Assembly: GCF_005925345.1 (NCBI RefSeq)
Contig: NZ_SSHJ01000001.1
Coordinates: forward strand, 372,001-436,000
Direction: 5' to 3'
DNA length: 64,000 nt
Origin: Pedobacter ureilyticus
Lineage (GTDB): Bacteria > Bacteroidota > Bacteroidia > Sphingobacteriales > Sphingobacteriaceae
The position numbers and the translations under genes were made by a program. Shown here one piece after another: positions 28,931-38,793 of this stretch (within the stretch, counting starts at the first letter, position 1; each line of letters starts with the position of its first letter). A model generated the notes under the pieces. The model did not search any database and had not been told where the DNA came from. It saw only the letters and a list, made by a program, of their open reading frames with translations.

Positions 28931-31900
28931 TTAAAAACTAACATTAAGGTTAAAGCCGAACGTCCTTGTAGCAGGAAACTGCCCAATTTCAAATCCAGAC
29001 TGTATTAAACCGTTATTAATGGTACCAAACTCTGGGTCGAAAGAAGGCCAATTACTAATGATCAGTAAATCTCTTCCATAAATCCCTATGGAGGCTTTTT
29101 GGAGGCTGATTTTTTTCAGAAATTTCGTCGTAAATGCATAATCTAGCCTTGCTTCTCTGAATTTGATAAAATCAGTACTGAATAGATTTCCTTCTACATT
29201 ATCGGGAATAAAATGCTCTAGATAGTAAGTCCAAATCTCGGTGGCAGGCACGTCGTTTTTTCTAAAAGTTCCGTCTGGATTTTGGATTACACCATCGCCC
29301 ACCAAACCGTTATACCTACCGGGCAAGGTGCTAGTAAGTTGGCCGGTCATTGCATTATTTGCATGAGTATGTGAGTAGGCTTTACCTCCAAACTGTGCAT
29401 CAAATAACACATTTAACCTAAATTGTTTATACCTAAATTCATTATTGAAGCTTGCTTTCCATTTTGGATACACGTTTGCCAACCATTTTACAGTTTGAGA
29501 TTTTACCGGATAACCATTGGCATAAATGATTTGCCCATCTGGCGAACGTTCGTATCCTAATCCATATAAATCGCCCATAGTGCCGCCAACCCTGGCCTCT
29601 AATGAACCCCTCCCCCCTGGACCACTTTGTAACTGCAAAACTTCTACGCTATCTGCCAATGATAAAACTTTGTTTCTATTAGCGGTAAAAGTTCCAAACA
29701 TGTTCCAAGAGAACTTTTTGGCATTCTTGATTGGACTGCCATTCACAGTTATTTCTAACCCTCTATTCTGTACCTCTCCAGAATTGAGCACTGCATAATT
29801 GTATCCAGAAGCCCTATCTACAGGTACGTTGAGGATTTGATCTGTAGTATTATTTTGATACCAAGCCACATCAAGACCAAGCCTGCCATTAAATAGTCGT
29901 ACATCTGCGCCAAACTCTACACTACGGGTACTCTCTGGCTTTAAATTAGCATTGGCTACACTTAACGGATTGGTTATTCCCGATGGGAAATTGGTTTCTG
30001 TAGCATAATTGTAGGTTGTTAGATAAGGTGTGGTACCCCCGCTGCCCACCATGGCGTAAGAACCACGAAATTTTAACAATGAAAAATAAGAAGGCAGCGA
30101 TAATTTATCATTCAATACCAAGCTCACATTGGCAGAGGGATAGAAAAAGCCTTTTGGCTCGCCATTTGGTGTAAAAAGCGTACTAGACCAATCCTGTCTG
30201 CCAGTAAGGTCTAAATAAATAAATTTATCGTAACCAAAAGAAGCCATACCATATAAGCTACTTACGCCAAACTGGCTTCTAAAAGGATAAGATAGTGGCA
30301 CATCCATACTGTTTGCGAAATTGAAGATGTTGGGTGCAAAAAGACGTTCTGCCCTCGTTTCTTCTTTCTCATACCTATTTCTAAGTATACTGCCGCCTAG
30401 TGATAAATCAGCATCTAATTTTCTAGATAATGCTTTCTTGTATTTCAGCAAAAAATCTAAGTTAATTTCCTGATTATATATATTTTGCGTGCGATACATG
30501 CCATTAAGGTATTTTCTGGTATCTTTCGGTCGTTGTTGCGAACGCGAATCATAAGACAAATCTATAGAGCCTTTCAACATCAGATTCAAATCTTCTGTAA
30601 AACTATAATTAGCTTGCATGTAACCAGTTACGGTATTTCTATTAGATTTGTTCAGCATCTCATAGGCAATTACATAGGGGTTATCACCAGCCTGACTTAA
30701 AGGTTTATTTTGTCTTATGCCTTCTTCTCCCGGATACCACAGTGTTTTAAACATGTTTAGATCTGCGTTGGGAACCATACGTATCATAGCGTACATAATG
30801 GTTTGCGCATTATATCCAACAGATGGTAAATTATCACTACTTCTGTTGGTGTAATATGCCCTACCCGATAACTGTAGTTTGTTGGTTATCTTTTGATTTA
30901 ACGCTAGCGAAAATGTATTACGCTGATAACCTGTATTTGGAATTATCCAGCTATTATTCAGGTTGGTGTAACCGAAACGGATAGAGTTTACCTTTGTTCC
31001 GCCCTCTATGGTAACACTGTTGGTATAGGTTTGTCCTGTTTCAAAAAAATCTTTTCTATTGTTTGGATATGCAATCCAAGGTGTACGTTGCGAACCTGTG
31101 GTTAAGGTATTGGGATCAAATTGATAAAACATTTGTCCATCAAATTTTGGTCCGAAAGCGTTGCTGGTTGCACCAGTATTTATACCATCTTCGGTTCTAC
31201 CATAAGAGTAGTACTCTAAACCTACATCGCCCTGTCCATATTGATATTGATAATCTGGCCACCGGGAAGCACTCTCAATAGAAGTATTAGAACTTATAGA
31301 CACTCCTATGCCCTTAACCTTCGGATTGGCCAGTTTGGTAGTAATAATAATTGCTCCTCCTGCACCCCTGGCGCCGTACAAAGCTGTAGCTCCAGGCCCT
31401 TTTAAAACTGTTACACTTTCAATATCGTTCGGATTAATATCGTTGATGCTTGTACCGTAGTCGGTAGGCGAATCATCTCCCATGTAAGCAGTACCATTTC
31501 CTGTTGCTCTACCGCTAGAGCTACTGATCACTACCCCATCAATTACTACTAACGCTTCACTGTTTCCAGAAAGCGAGTTTTCTCCCCTTAAAATAATTCG
31601 ATTTGATCCTGCTGGACCGCCATTAGACCTTAATAAATTTAAGCCAGCCACTTTACCAGATAGTGCATCTGTCCAGTTATTGGATACTGCATCGGTTATA
31701 GACTCTTGCTTTAGCGTAGTTACGGCATAACCTAGTGCTTTTTCTTCTCTTTTGATATTCAAAGCCGTTACCACAACTTCATTTAAGTCATTGTCTTTTT
31801 CTTTTAAAATTACGTTAATGGTTTTGCCAGCAGTAACCTTTCGTTCTTCGGTAACAAAGCCTAAAAAAGAGAAAGTTAAGATAGGGTTATCTCCGTTAAC

Positions 31901-32398
31901 TACCATCTTGTAATTCCCTTGTTCATCTGTTACGGTAGATTTTGAGCCTAATTTTAGACGTATGTTCACCCCAGGAATGGGTTTATTATCAACGTCAGTA
32001 ACCTTCCCCTTTACTTCAACGTCTTGAGCTTTGAGCGGTTTTTTTGAAATAATGATATTTCTGTCTACAATCTTATAGTTCAAGTTAGTGCCCTCCAAGC
32101 ATTTCTGCATGGCTACATCCACGTTAGCGTTGGATAGGTTTACAGAGACACGGCCAACCTCTTTTACGGCCTTGGCATCGTAAAAAATATTGTAACCACT
32201 TTGCTTTCTGATTTCTTTGAAGACATTTTCCAAAGACTCCTCGTTCTTTTTCAGATTTATCTTTTGCGCATAAGCTGATGCATTTACCTGAAAAAAACTG
32301 ATTAGGAGCAGTATAACCGATAGCTTCATTATCCGAAAAAATTGTGAAAATAGAGAATCCTGCCCACCGCAAAAAAATGCAGTAATTTTTTTATACAT
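28931..32398 (-). CDS. SusC/RagA TonB-dependent transporter with STN domain
   Basis: 1155 residues. Signal region up to ASAYAQ (about residue 45), an STN secretin/TonB N-domain at about 50-115 (NVFKEIRKQSGYNIFYDAK), a carboxypeptidase-regulatory-like domain at about 128-205 (VKGKVTDVDNKPIPGVNI), a plug with NDIESVTVLKGPGATALYGARGAGG, and a long beta-barrel that ends FGFNLNVSF. The STN domain talks to the FecR anti-sigma factor encoded just upstream, so the gene is expected to be induced by its own substrate. Its TonB energy could come from the exbB-exbD-tonB set at the left of the window. Confidence 0.93.
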   Translation of the reverse strand: MYKKITAFFCGGQDSLFSQFFRIMKLSVILLLISFFQVNASAYAQKINLKKNEESLENVFKEIRKQSGYNIFYDAKAVKEVGRVSVNLSNANVDVAMQKCLEGTNLNYKIVDRNIIISKKPLKAQDVEVKGKVTDVDNKPIPGVNIRLKLGSKSTVTDEQGNYKMVVNGDNPILTFSFLGFVTEERKVTAGKTINVILKEKDNDLNEVVVTALNIKREEKALGYAVTTLKQESITDAVSNNWTDALSGKVAGLNLLRSNGGPAGSNRIILRGENSLSGNSEALVVIDGVVISSSSGRATGNGTAYMGDDSPTDYGTSINDINPNDIESVTVLKGPGATALYGARGAGGAIIITTKLANPKVKGIGVSISSNTSIESASRWPDYQYQYGQGDVGLEYYSYGRTEDGINTGATSNAFGPKFDGQMFYQFDPNTLTTGSQRTPWIAYPNNRKDFFETGQTYTNSVTIEGGTKVNSIRFGYTNLNNSWIIPNTGYQRNTFSLALNQKITNKLQLSGRAYYTNRSSDNLPSVGYNAQTIMYAMIRMVPNADLNMFKTLWYPGEEGIRQNKPLSQAGDNPYVIAYEMLNKSNRNTVTGYMQANYSFTEDLNLMLKGSIDLSYDSRSQQRPKDTRKYLNGMYRTQNIYNQEINLDFLLKYKKALSRKLDADLSLGGSILRNRYEKEETRAERLFAPNIFNFANSMDVPLSYPFRSQFGVSSLYGMASFGYDKFIYLDLTGRQDWSSTLFTPNGEPKGFFYPSANVSLVLNDKLSLPSYFSLLKFRGSYAMVGSGGTTPYLTTYNYATETNFPSGITNPLSVANANLKPESTRSVEFGADVRLFNGRLGLDVAWYQNNTTDQILNVPVDRASGYNYAVLNSGEVQNRGLEITVNGSPIKNAKKFSWNMFGTFTANRNKVLSLADSVEVLQLQSGPGGRGSLEARVGGTMGDLYGLGYERSPDGQIIYANGYPVKSQTVKWLANVYPKWKASFNNEFRYKQFRLNVLFDAQFGGKAYSHTHANNAMTGQLTSTLPGRYNGLVGDGVIQNPDGTFRKNDVPATEIWTYYLEHFIPDNVEGNLFSTDFIKFREARLDYAFTTKFLKKISLQKASIGIYGRDLLIISNWPSFDPEFGTINNGLIQSGFEIGQFPATRTFGFNLNVSF

Positions 32399-32440
32399 TT
32401 GGTTTGGTTTATATGTAATTGTTATCTGCGATTATTTAAC

Positions 32441-32498
32441 AACCTAATAGCTTTGCTATTTCTCCAGGGGCGCTGGAACGCTCCTGGTTAATTAGGTT
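32441..32498 (-). other. Compound hairpin between fecR and susC
   Basis: An outer stem (AACCTAAT at 32441-32448 with ATTAGGTT at 32491-32498) encloses AATAGCTTTGCTATT and CCAGGGGCGCTGGAACGCTCCTGG. No T run follows on the minus strand. It may limit read-through from the sigma/fecR transcript or shape the susC leader. Confidence 0.45.
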
Positions 32499-32508
32499 TC
32501 GTTATGCT

Positions 32509-33696
32509 TTAAGGCATTACCGTTACCCTCCTTCCCTCAATTTTAAAATGAACGGTTTCTGTGAGTTCTATGTTTTTTAGCAAGTTCCTTACGTCGTCGC
32601 TTCTAGAAATTGTACCACCAAAGGTTTTACCTGTTAAATTTCCGCTGTAACTAACCTCAATGTCGTACCATCTTTCTATAGACTTCATTACCGATCTTAT
32701 ATCTTCATTATCAAACATAAAGTAGCCATTTTTCCATGCAAGGGCTTTTTCTGTATCAACCGTTTTAACGACTAATTCATTTGAGGACTTGTTTACTATC
32801 GATTGTTGATTAGGTTTTAAAACACCGGAACTATTGCCACTTTTTACATTAACTGCCCCTTCTACCAAAGTAGTGGTTACCAGTATATCATCGTTATAAG
32901 CGCTTACATTAAAAGAGGTGCCCAAAACTCTAATTTGGCAACCATCAGTCTCAACATAAAATGGCTGTTTAGGATTTTTAGCAACTTCTAAATACGCTTC
33001 TCCCGAAATTTTCACGCGTCTATCTCCTCCAGAAAAGGCTACGGGATAGCTGATGCTGGAAGCCGCGTTTAACCAGATTTTAGTGCCATCATTAAGCATA
33101 AGTTGATAATAGCCACCTTTAGGTGTAGTTAAAGTGTTCACTACAAAATGGCTTTGTTCAGAAATACTACCTTGATAAATTAACTGACCGCTACGCTGCT
33201 GTACCGGCAACTGACCTTCAGTTGCAATGGTGCCGACCGCTTTTTCGTTAAGGTCTATCTTAGAACCATCTGATAAAGTAAGAATAGCTTTTTGAGTAGC
33301 CGATTGAATGTTTGTATGACTATTTTGAGCCAGCTTTACTCCATCTACACTGGTAATTTTATTGTTTAAACTATAAATCCAAAATAACAAACCAGCTAAA
33401 ACAAATAATATCGCTGCATAGCGCAAAAGGTTGGGTAACAGTTTAAATATTTTACCTCTCTTGCCAGCTTTAAAATCCTGATGTGAAATAATTTGTTCTA
33501 AAACTCGGCCGGCATCAACCTCGGGATATCGTTCGACCGTTTGGTTTGGCCAATAATGATCCATGAACTTTTTTAGTTCGGCTATACCTTCAGGGTGTTT
33601 AATTAGCTCAGTAATTTCTTCTAATTCACGCTCATCTGCTACATTGTGAATGTAAGCATGTAATAGATACTCAACTCGTTCAGAAGATAAATACAT
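32509..33696 (-). CDS. FecR-family anti-sigma factor
   Basis: 395 residues. A cytoplasmic N-terminus of about 85 residues (sigma-binding), one membrane span at about 88-108 (YAAILFVLAGLLFWIYSL), then a periplasmic FecR domain from about 170 (LTTPKGGYYQLMLNDGTKIW, ISYPVAF, VRVLGTSFNVSAYNDD) and the DUF4974 C-terminal domain from about 320 (FDNEDIRSVMKSIERWYDIEV). It receives the signal from the SusC STN domain and releases the sigma factor encoded immediately upstream. Confidence 0.92.
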   Translation of the reverse strand: MYLSSERVEYLLHAYIHNVADERELEEITELIKHPEGIAELKKFMDHYWPNQTVERYPEVDAGRVLEQIISHQDFKAGKRGKIFKLLPNLLRYAAILFVLAGLLFWIYSLNNKITSVDGVKLAQNSHTNIQSATQKAILTLSDGSKIDLNEKAVGTIATEGQLPVQQRSGQLIYQGSISEQSHFVVNTLTTPKGGYYQLMLNDGTKIWLNAASSISYPVAFSGGDRRVKISGEAYLEVAKNPKQPFYVETDGCQIRVLGTSFNVSAYNDDILVTTTLVEGAVNVKSGNSSGVLKPNQQSIVNKSSNELVVKTVDTEKALAWKNGYFMFDNEDIRSVMKSIERWYDIEVSYSGNLTGKTFGGTISRSDDVRNLLKNIELTETVHFKIEGRRVTVMP

Positions 33697-33836
33697 TAAT
33701 GTTGATATTGGTTATATATGGGAAACGAACGTCAAAACATTTTGTACTAGTTAAGGATAGTTTTTTTTAACATTTAATTTAAAAACACTGATAATCAAAT
33801 AAATAAATTTTAGAGATATTACTTAAACCGGTTGAA

Positions 33837-34433
33837 CTATAAAGTATCAAACAGGATAATGAAAAGGCAATAGAGTATCCCATCTTTGCCTAACCTCGAT
33901 TTCAACGTTTTTAGCGCTACGAATAAATGGTTTCGTACAGTATTCTTAGAAATATTCAATTTTTGAGCAATCTCTTCATAAGATAAACCGTCGTATTTAC
34001 TTAGCCTAAATACATGCTGTTGTTGCTCCGGAAGCTCTGCTACCACATTTTCTGTGATGCGTAGCAAGTCAGAGAATATTACATGATCTTCAGTTTGGTT
34101 GCCGACCTCGGTCATCATTAATTTTAAGTTTTGTTGATAACGCTGCGCTATGGATGATTTACGGAAAGCATCTATAATTAACCTTCTACAGATGGTGTAT
34201 AATATAGGTTCAAAAGTAGTATCTATAACAAATTTTTCACGTTTTACCCAAAAGGTCAAAAAAGTTTCCTGTAAAATCTCCTCACTTTGATCTTTGTCTT
34301 TCAGAAAAGAATTAGCAAAATGAAAGATTTTAGCATGATGGCGGTAATAAACCTGCTTAAAGGCTTGTTCATCTCCACTTTTAATTTTAGAAAATAATAA
34401 ACGATCTTCGGTTACTTCCGCTGACGACATCAT
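33837..34433 (-). CDS. ECF sigma factor, Bacteroidota FecI type
   Basis: 198 residues. Region 2 at about 25-90 (FKQVYYRHHAKIFHFANSFL, SEEILQETFLTFWVKREKF) and region 4 at about 135-185 (LPEQQQHVFRLSKYDGLSYE followed by EIAQKLNISKNTVRNHLFVA). It lies 140 bases upstream of the fecR gene in the same direction. Expected to turn on susC and the genes after it when the substrate is present. Confidence 0.92.
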   Translation of the reverse strand: MMSSAEVTEDRLLFSKIKSGDEQAFKQVYYRHHAKIFHFANSFLKDKDQSEEILQETFLTFWVKREKFVIDTTFEPILYTICRRLIIDAFRKSSIAQRYQQNLKLMMTEVGNQTEDHVIFSDLLRITENVVAELPEQQQHVFRLSKYDGLSYEEIAQKLNISKNTVRNHLFVALKTLKSRLGKDGILYCLFIILFDTL

Positions 34434-34867
34434 ATCCTTTTCTTGCGCTTATACCATTGTTTGATTAGCTGACTAATGTAGCAATAATTTTCTGATGAAC
34501 ATTAACGCAGATAACTGTTAATGCATTATTAACACTAAATTAACTTATACTAATAACGTCAAACAAGGTACAGGGAAGCCTATTGTAAAGGAATCGAGAA
34601 ATCCAGCAGTATCACTTCATCGAAGAATTCAGATGCAACCAAGCTCAGCTCTTCAAGGTAGATATGGATACCAGGGTGCGCTTCTTATGGCCAGAAAGTG
34701 CAAAGTAATCAGATACACCTTTGGATATGACCACGGGAAGTACTGCTTTGGAAGATTCGTACATTGAAATTATATCTTAACCCACGAAGATCTAAAATTT
34801 ATTCCCGAGTCCACAACTTTTGTACATGATCCCCGAGTCTGCCCTCAACTGATCTTACCAAAAATGA
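34434..34867. other. Gene-free stretch upstream of the sigma gene
   Basis: No gene is supported. Around 34615-34765 a plus-strand frame reads protein-like for about 45 codons (SALQGRYGYQGALLMARKC) but is broken by stops and I do not recognise it. It may be the relic of an insertion between the uptake locus and the hipBA region. Confidence 0.3.
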
Positions 34868-34907
34868 AAAAACCCCTAAATACTAATATTTAGAGGGTTT
34901 TTCTAGA
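34868..34907. terminator. Bidirectional terminator
   Basis: AACCCCTAAATA and TATTTAGAGGGTT pair with one bulge, preceded by an A run and followed by a T run, so it could stop transcription in both directions. It separates the sigma-factor end from the hipBA unit. Confidence 0.65.
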
Positions 34908-35008
34908 TTTTGACATCTAATAAGTCGTCCTCAAAGAACAATTTTCGAAATATTTTTTTGCAGGATTTGAAGAAGTTGGCAAATGGATAAAAGAGCTTCA
35001 TTTTTACA

Positions 35009-35050
35009 TCTCTACTAGGGAACAAAGAATAACTATCTTCTCTAGTAGGG
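35009..35050 (+). promoter_or_regulatory. Direct-repeat operator candidate of hipBA
   Basis: TCTCTACTAGGG (35009-35020) and TCTCTAGTAGGG (35039-35050) differ at one base and lie 30 bases apart (about three helix turns) just upstream of the hipB promoter. That spacing suits two HipB dimers on one face of the DNA. The same 12-mer recurs inverted at 37761-37772, which speaks for another role or a mobile-element end as well. Confidence 0.45.
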
Positions 35051-35070
35051 CAATTCACATAAGAATTATG

Positions 35071-35101
35071 TTTGTTATTTAAAACATTTTATATATTTTT
35101 G
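35071..35101 (+). promoter_or_regulatory. Promoter of hipBA
   Basis: TTTG (35071-35074), exactly 19 bases, then TATTTTTG (35094-35101): a perfect fit to the Bacteroidota consensus TTTG-N19-TAnnTTTG. The hipB ATG follows 20 bases later. Confidence 0.75.
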
Positions 35102-35121
35102 AATGAAATAGCAATCAAAAA

Positions 35122-35412
35122 ATGAGTATCCGAAAACAAATCATCCTACCAAAACATAACCAGTTATTGGAACAGATGGGCGAAAACATCAAACTGGCTA
35201 GAAAACGCCGCAAGCTGACCACCATACAGGTGGCAGAAAGGGCGGATATTGCCCGGTCAACCTTGTACCTGATAGAAAAAGGCGATCCAAGCGTGGCTTT
35301 CGGTGGATATTTTAACGTTCTACGGGTTTTAGGGCTACAGGATGATATCCTCAAACTCGGTGCCGACGATGAACTGGGCAGAAAACTACAGGACCTTGAA
35401 CTATTGAAATAA
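35122..35412 (+). CDS. hipB: HipB-like XRE antitoxin
   Basis: 96 residues with a single helix-turn-helix at about 15-70 (IKLARKRRKLTTIQVAERAD, ARSTLYLIEKGDPSVAFGGY). The DNA-binding antitoxin normally represses its own operon and neutralises the HipA kinase. It ends one base before the hipA start, with a good consensus promoter upstream and two near-identical 12-bp repeats that could be its binding sites. Confidence 0.85.
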   Translation: MSIRKQIILPKHNQLLEQMGENIKLARKRRKLTTIQVAERADIARSTLYLIEKGDPSVAFGGYFNVLRVLGLQDDILKLGADDELGRKLQDLELLK

Positions 35413-35413
35413 A

Positions 35414-36670
35414 ATGGCACAGCAGAAATCTGATATCTACGTATTTGCGCATTGGAAAGGAATGCCAGAGCCTAAGCTGATGGGTATTTTGTCCGCTCGC
35501 CATGCCAAGGGGAAAAAGGCCTTTAGCTTTGAATACGATAAAAGCTGGATAAAATCTGAACAGCAACTGCAGATAGATCCCGATATCCAGTTCTATTCTG
35601 GCGCACAGTTCCCAAACCGCAAAGAAAACTTCGGCATTTTTCTGGATAGCATGCCCGATACTTGGGGACGTACATTGATGAAACGCCGGGCTGCCCAGCA
35701 GGCCCGTGAACTAGGAGAAAAAGCGCCAACGCTTTATGACATCGACTACCTGCTTGGTGTTTATGACGAAAGCCGGATGGGCGCACTACGTTTTAAGACA
35801 GCTTTAGATGGTCCTTTTTTAGATAATAGCACTGAAATGCCAACCCCACCGTGGTCGTCTGTTAGGGAATTGCAGCATGCTGCCGATCTGGTGGAGGGCG
35901 ATAGTGAAAATGAAGATATCAAAAAATGGCTGGCCATTCTGATGGCACCGGGATCTTCGCTGGGCGGAGCTAGACCTAAGGCCAACATATTGGACGAAGA
36001 AAAATCGTTATGGATAGCCAAATTTCCATCAAAAAACGATACCATGGACAAAGCGGCATGGGAATTTCTTGCCTACCAACTTGCCATTGATGCAGGTATA
36101 GAAATGGCTCCATGCAGGATGGAAAAAACAGCTGGCAGATACAATACTTTCTTCACAAAAAGGTTCGACAGGCATGCGGGAGAACGTATCCATTTTGCGT
36201 CTGCCATGACCATGACGGGCAATAATGAAGATACCATCAGAGATAGTCCTGCCAGCTACCTGGACATTGCCGAGTTCATCCAGAACAACGGTACTGCCGT
36301 AGAGAGAAACTTGTGCCTGCTGTGGAGAAGGATTGTTTTCAATATTGCCATTTCCAATACAGACGACCACCTGCGCAACCATGGTTTTTTGTTGACCAAT
36401 AACGGTTGGGTACTTTCTCCCGCTTACGACATCAACCCATCTACAGACAAAAATGGTTTGGCTTTGAATATCGATATGGACAATAATGCCCTTGATCTGG
36501 AACTGGCCAAAAGTGTGGGGGTTTTCTTCCGTTTAACTGAAAAAGAAATGGATATTATTATCAAAGAAGTCCTGGCAAGCGTAAACAATTGGAGAAAAAT
36601 AGCCAACCAATTGGGCATATCAAGGGCAGAGCAGGAAATGATGCAGGGCGCATTCAGGTTTTCTGATTAA
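35414..36670 (+). CDS. hipA: HipA-like kinase toxin
   Basis: 418 residues of the HipA Ser/Thr kinase family, whose best known member phosphorylates glutamyl-tRNA synthetase and causes dormancy. N-terminal HipA domain with FGIFLDSMPDTWGR; the Ser-containing loop GSSLGGARPKANIL near residue 185 matches the autophosphorylation/ATP loop; kinase core ISNTDDHLRNHGFLL near residue 315 with the catalytic Asp and Asn, and metal-binding SPAYDINPS near 340. All key residues are present so the toxin is probably active. The next reading frame starts only 8 bases later but is a broken TOTE-type gene. Confidence 0.9.
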   Translation: MAQQKSDIYVFAHWKGMPEPKLMGILSARHAKGKKAFSFEYDKSWIKSEQQLQIDPDIQFYSGAQFPNRKENFGIFLDSMPDTWGRTLMKRRAAQQARELGEKAPTLYDIDYLLGVYDESRMGALRFKTALDGPFLDNSTEMPTPPWSSVRELQHAADLVEGDSENEDIKKWLAILMAPGSSLGGARPKANILDEEKSLWIAKFPSKNDTMDKAAWEFLAYQLAIDAGIEMAPCRMEKTAGRYNTFFTKRFDRHAGERIHFASAMTMTGNNEDTIRDSPASYLDIAEFIQNNGTAVERNLCLLWRRIVFNIAISNTDDHLRNHGFLLTNNGWVLSPAYDINPSTDKNGLALNIDMDNNALDLELAKSVGVFFRLTEKEMDIIIKEVLASVNNWRKIANQLGISRAEQEMMQGAFRFSD

Positions 36671-36678
36671 AACTGAGT

Positions 36679-37304
36679 ATGATGGAAATAGAACTATTCC
36701 GTTCACTGTTCAAAGGTCGTGATGATGTGTTTGCAATTAGGTGGGAAAAGGAAAACAAAAGTGGCTATTCGCCCGTCTACAGCTACGATCCATATTATTA
36801 CAAAAGACACCGCATGGCTGGCGGTACATTCCAGAATTACACCGACAAAAGCCACCTGCCGCTTTCCGATGGGGAGATTATAAAACATCTGGATGGTCAA
36901 CAGCATATCGGTGTTTATCCCTTATTAACCGATAATACATCTTGGTTTTTGGCTGCCGATTTTGATGAGACCAACTGGAAAAGCGATGCGCTGAAGTTTA
37001 TTGATGCTTGTAGACAAAAAGGAATTCCGGCCTATCTTGAGCGCTCCTGATCGGGTAACGGTGGCTACGTATGGATTTTCTTTAGCCAGCCCTAACTGGC
37101 AGTAAGAAGCAGGAAATTGTTCATCTCCATATTAGAGGAAGCTGGGGCATTCTCAAAGTTTGACAAGGGTTCAAGTTTCGATAGATTGTTCCCCAACCAG
37201 GACTTTCTCTCCGGCAAGGGATTTGGCAACCTCATCGCCCTTCCATTGTTTAAACACTGTGTTGAGCAGGGAAACAGTTGCTTTATTGACACCCAAAATT
37301 TCAA
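36679..37304 (+). pseudogene. Dead TOTE-type primase-domain gene
   Basis: The frame starts ELFRSLFKGRDDVFAIRWEK and has the features of the TOTE conflict-system archaeo-eukaryotic primase domain: GGTFQNYTDKSHLPLSDGEI, IGVYPLLTDNTSWFLAADFD, GIPAYLERS, GNGGYVWIFF, and on to RLFPNQDFLSGKGFGNLIAL. Two stop codons interrupt the same frame, TGA at 37048-37050 in place of an Arg codon and TAA at 37093-37095, without any shift of frame. Normal TOTE genes continue into a helicase and nuclease; here homology ends near 37304. It follows hipA by 8 bases and is probably an incoming remnant that has decayed. Identification is by pattern memory of this family. Confidence 0.65.
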
Positions 37305-37712
37305 CCTGCCGAAGAAATACTGGATGCCATACTCGGCAACAAGGATTACAGACATTCCAGACAGGTTCGTTTTTTGGCTGACCTTCACCAGAGCCAAGTT
37401 ATGAAGCTTCGTTTTGTGGTCAATCCGTTTTCCTTTGTCTTTCTATTGGCTGGCGAAAACCTTTACCACATCGTACTTGAAACGTTGGATACCGAAGAGG
37501 CAACCTATATATGGTACATCGATAAAAGCAAAGCTACGTTGATGCAGAATATGAACTGCATCAACGAAGAGCTACAGATTATTAAAGACAAGGGACGACA
37601 GGTGTTTATCACAAACCCACCAAAGAATTTTAGCAGGATTATGCATGATTATGCTGATTTGGACAAGGGCTTTGTTATTTGGAAAGCGATGTTGGAAGAA
37701 AGGTTGATCTGA
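37305..37712 (+). pseudogene. C-terminal fragment of an unrecognised gene
   Basis: A frame different from the primase relic runs from PAEEILDAILGNKDYRHSRQ through FVVNPFSFVFLLAGENLYHI and EEATYIWYIDKSKATLMQN to a stop at 37712. The sequence is protein-like throughout (136 codons) with no start of its own, so it is the tail of a longer gene joined to the primase relic near 37305. I do not recognise the family. The hydrophobic FSFVFLLAG patch followed by a helix-rich charged end is all that can be described. Confidence 0.5.
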
Positions 37713-38793
37713 ACTAGCTCGGAGAGAGCCATAATATTGCAAAAAAATCGGAAAATTTACCCCTACTAGAGATATACTTTCCGATAATTTTATAAGTCGG
37801 GGTGGCAGCAAAGCGCACCAACAACACAAATATCTATTTATCAATAACTTACCTTTAAACTAAATATTAGGTAGCAGAATAGGGCATAAATTCAAAGAGG
37901 TCAAAGCATCACAACCCATGTCAAACAGTTTTTTCTATTGTACGATGGTTTAAAATAATATCCGTTTATTTTAGAATAAATTTAATAAAAAAAGAGATCA
38001 ATTGCAACTACAATTATATAAAAGCCAACAGCCTAAAAGTTAAATTAAGTAGTTTTAAAATCAACAGGTTAAAAGGGCTTAAGCGTACGTTTCTCGAACC
38101 ATTTCCTTGCTGACGCACGTCGAATCGCGGATTTGGATTTAAACGATCTCAGTTCCGAAAAACCGCTGTAACATGTGTTCTACTTCAATCGGGCTACCAA
38201 GAGGAGGAGAGAACTCGACTTGACTTGCAAAGAAATTAACTGTCTTATCTGTACTGAAAATTGGAACTAATATATATTTATCCTATGTTTCTATAACCAA
38301 TACTACTGTCCCAGCCGAATTGACTTTTCTCGCTAATCATACTAAAATCTAAGGTATCATAACGAAGTGATAGTTGACCGACAGCATCTCTAATCAACCG
38401 ATTATCACCACGATATTCGAAATTTCAAGTTGATATCCTTTGAAAAAGTTGATTCCTTCTTACAGGAAAGGAATAGAGACAAAAAATTAGAATTGTTGAG
38501 AGTGTTTTTAGAGATTTGAGCATTATCTTTAAATTTTCTATAAAAATAGTTAATTTAAAGATTGATAGTTATCAAACTCAATTTTTACGAAGATTTTTAA
38601 AAGCAAAATCCCCTTAAGAGTAGTTCGCTATCCCGGAGAAGCTGTGGATTGACATTTCAACCTATCTAAGAGAATAAAAATGACATACATTTTATCATCA
38701 CAAAAAATGTTACAAATTCAATCAGATTATATTAATTCTTCTCCAATAGATAGCTTATGCGTATGTTTGATAAAGTTTTTTTATTAAAATAAG
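37713..38793. other. Gene-poor kilobase with relics
   Basis: No intact gene. At 37746-37783 ATCGGAAA and TTTCCGAT enclose CCCTACTAGAGA, the exact inverse of the hipBA operator motif. At 38278-38424 the minus strand codes for a 48-codon fragment (EYRGDNRLIRDAVGQLSLRY ... GWDSSIGYRNIG and stop), with its upstream part lost. The rest is AT-rich and shows nothing. Confidence 0.45.

Noticed and set aside
34560..34860. Possible transposase or integrase relic before hipBA
   Set aside because: A short protein-like stretch exists but shows no DDE, HUH or tyrosine-recombinase motif and no terminal repeats.
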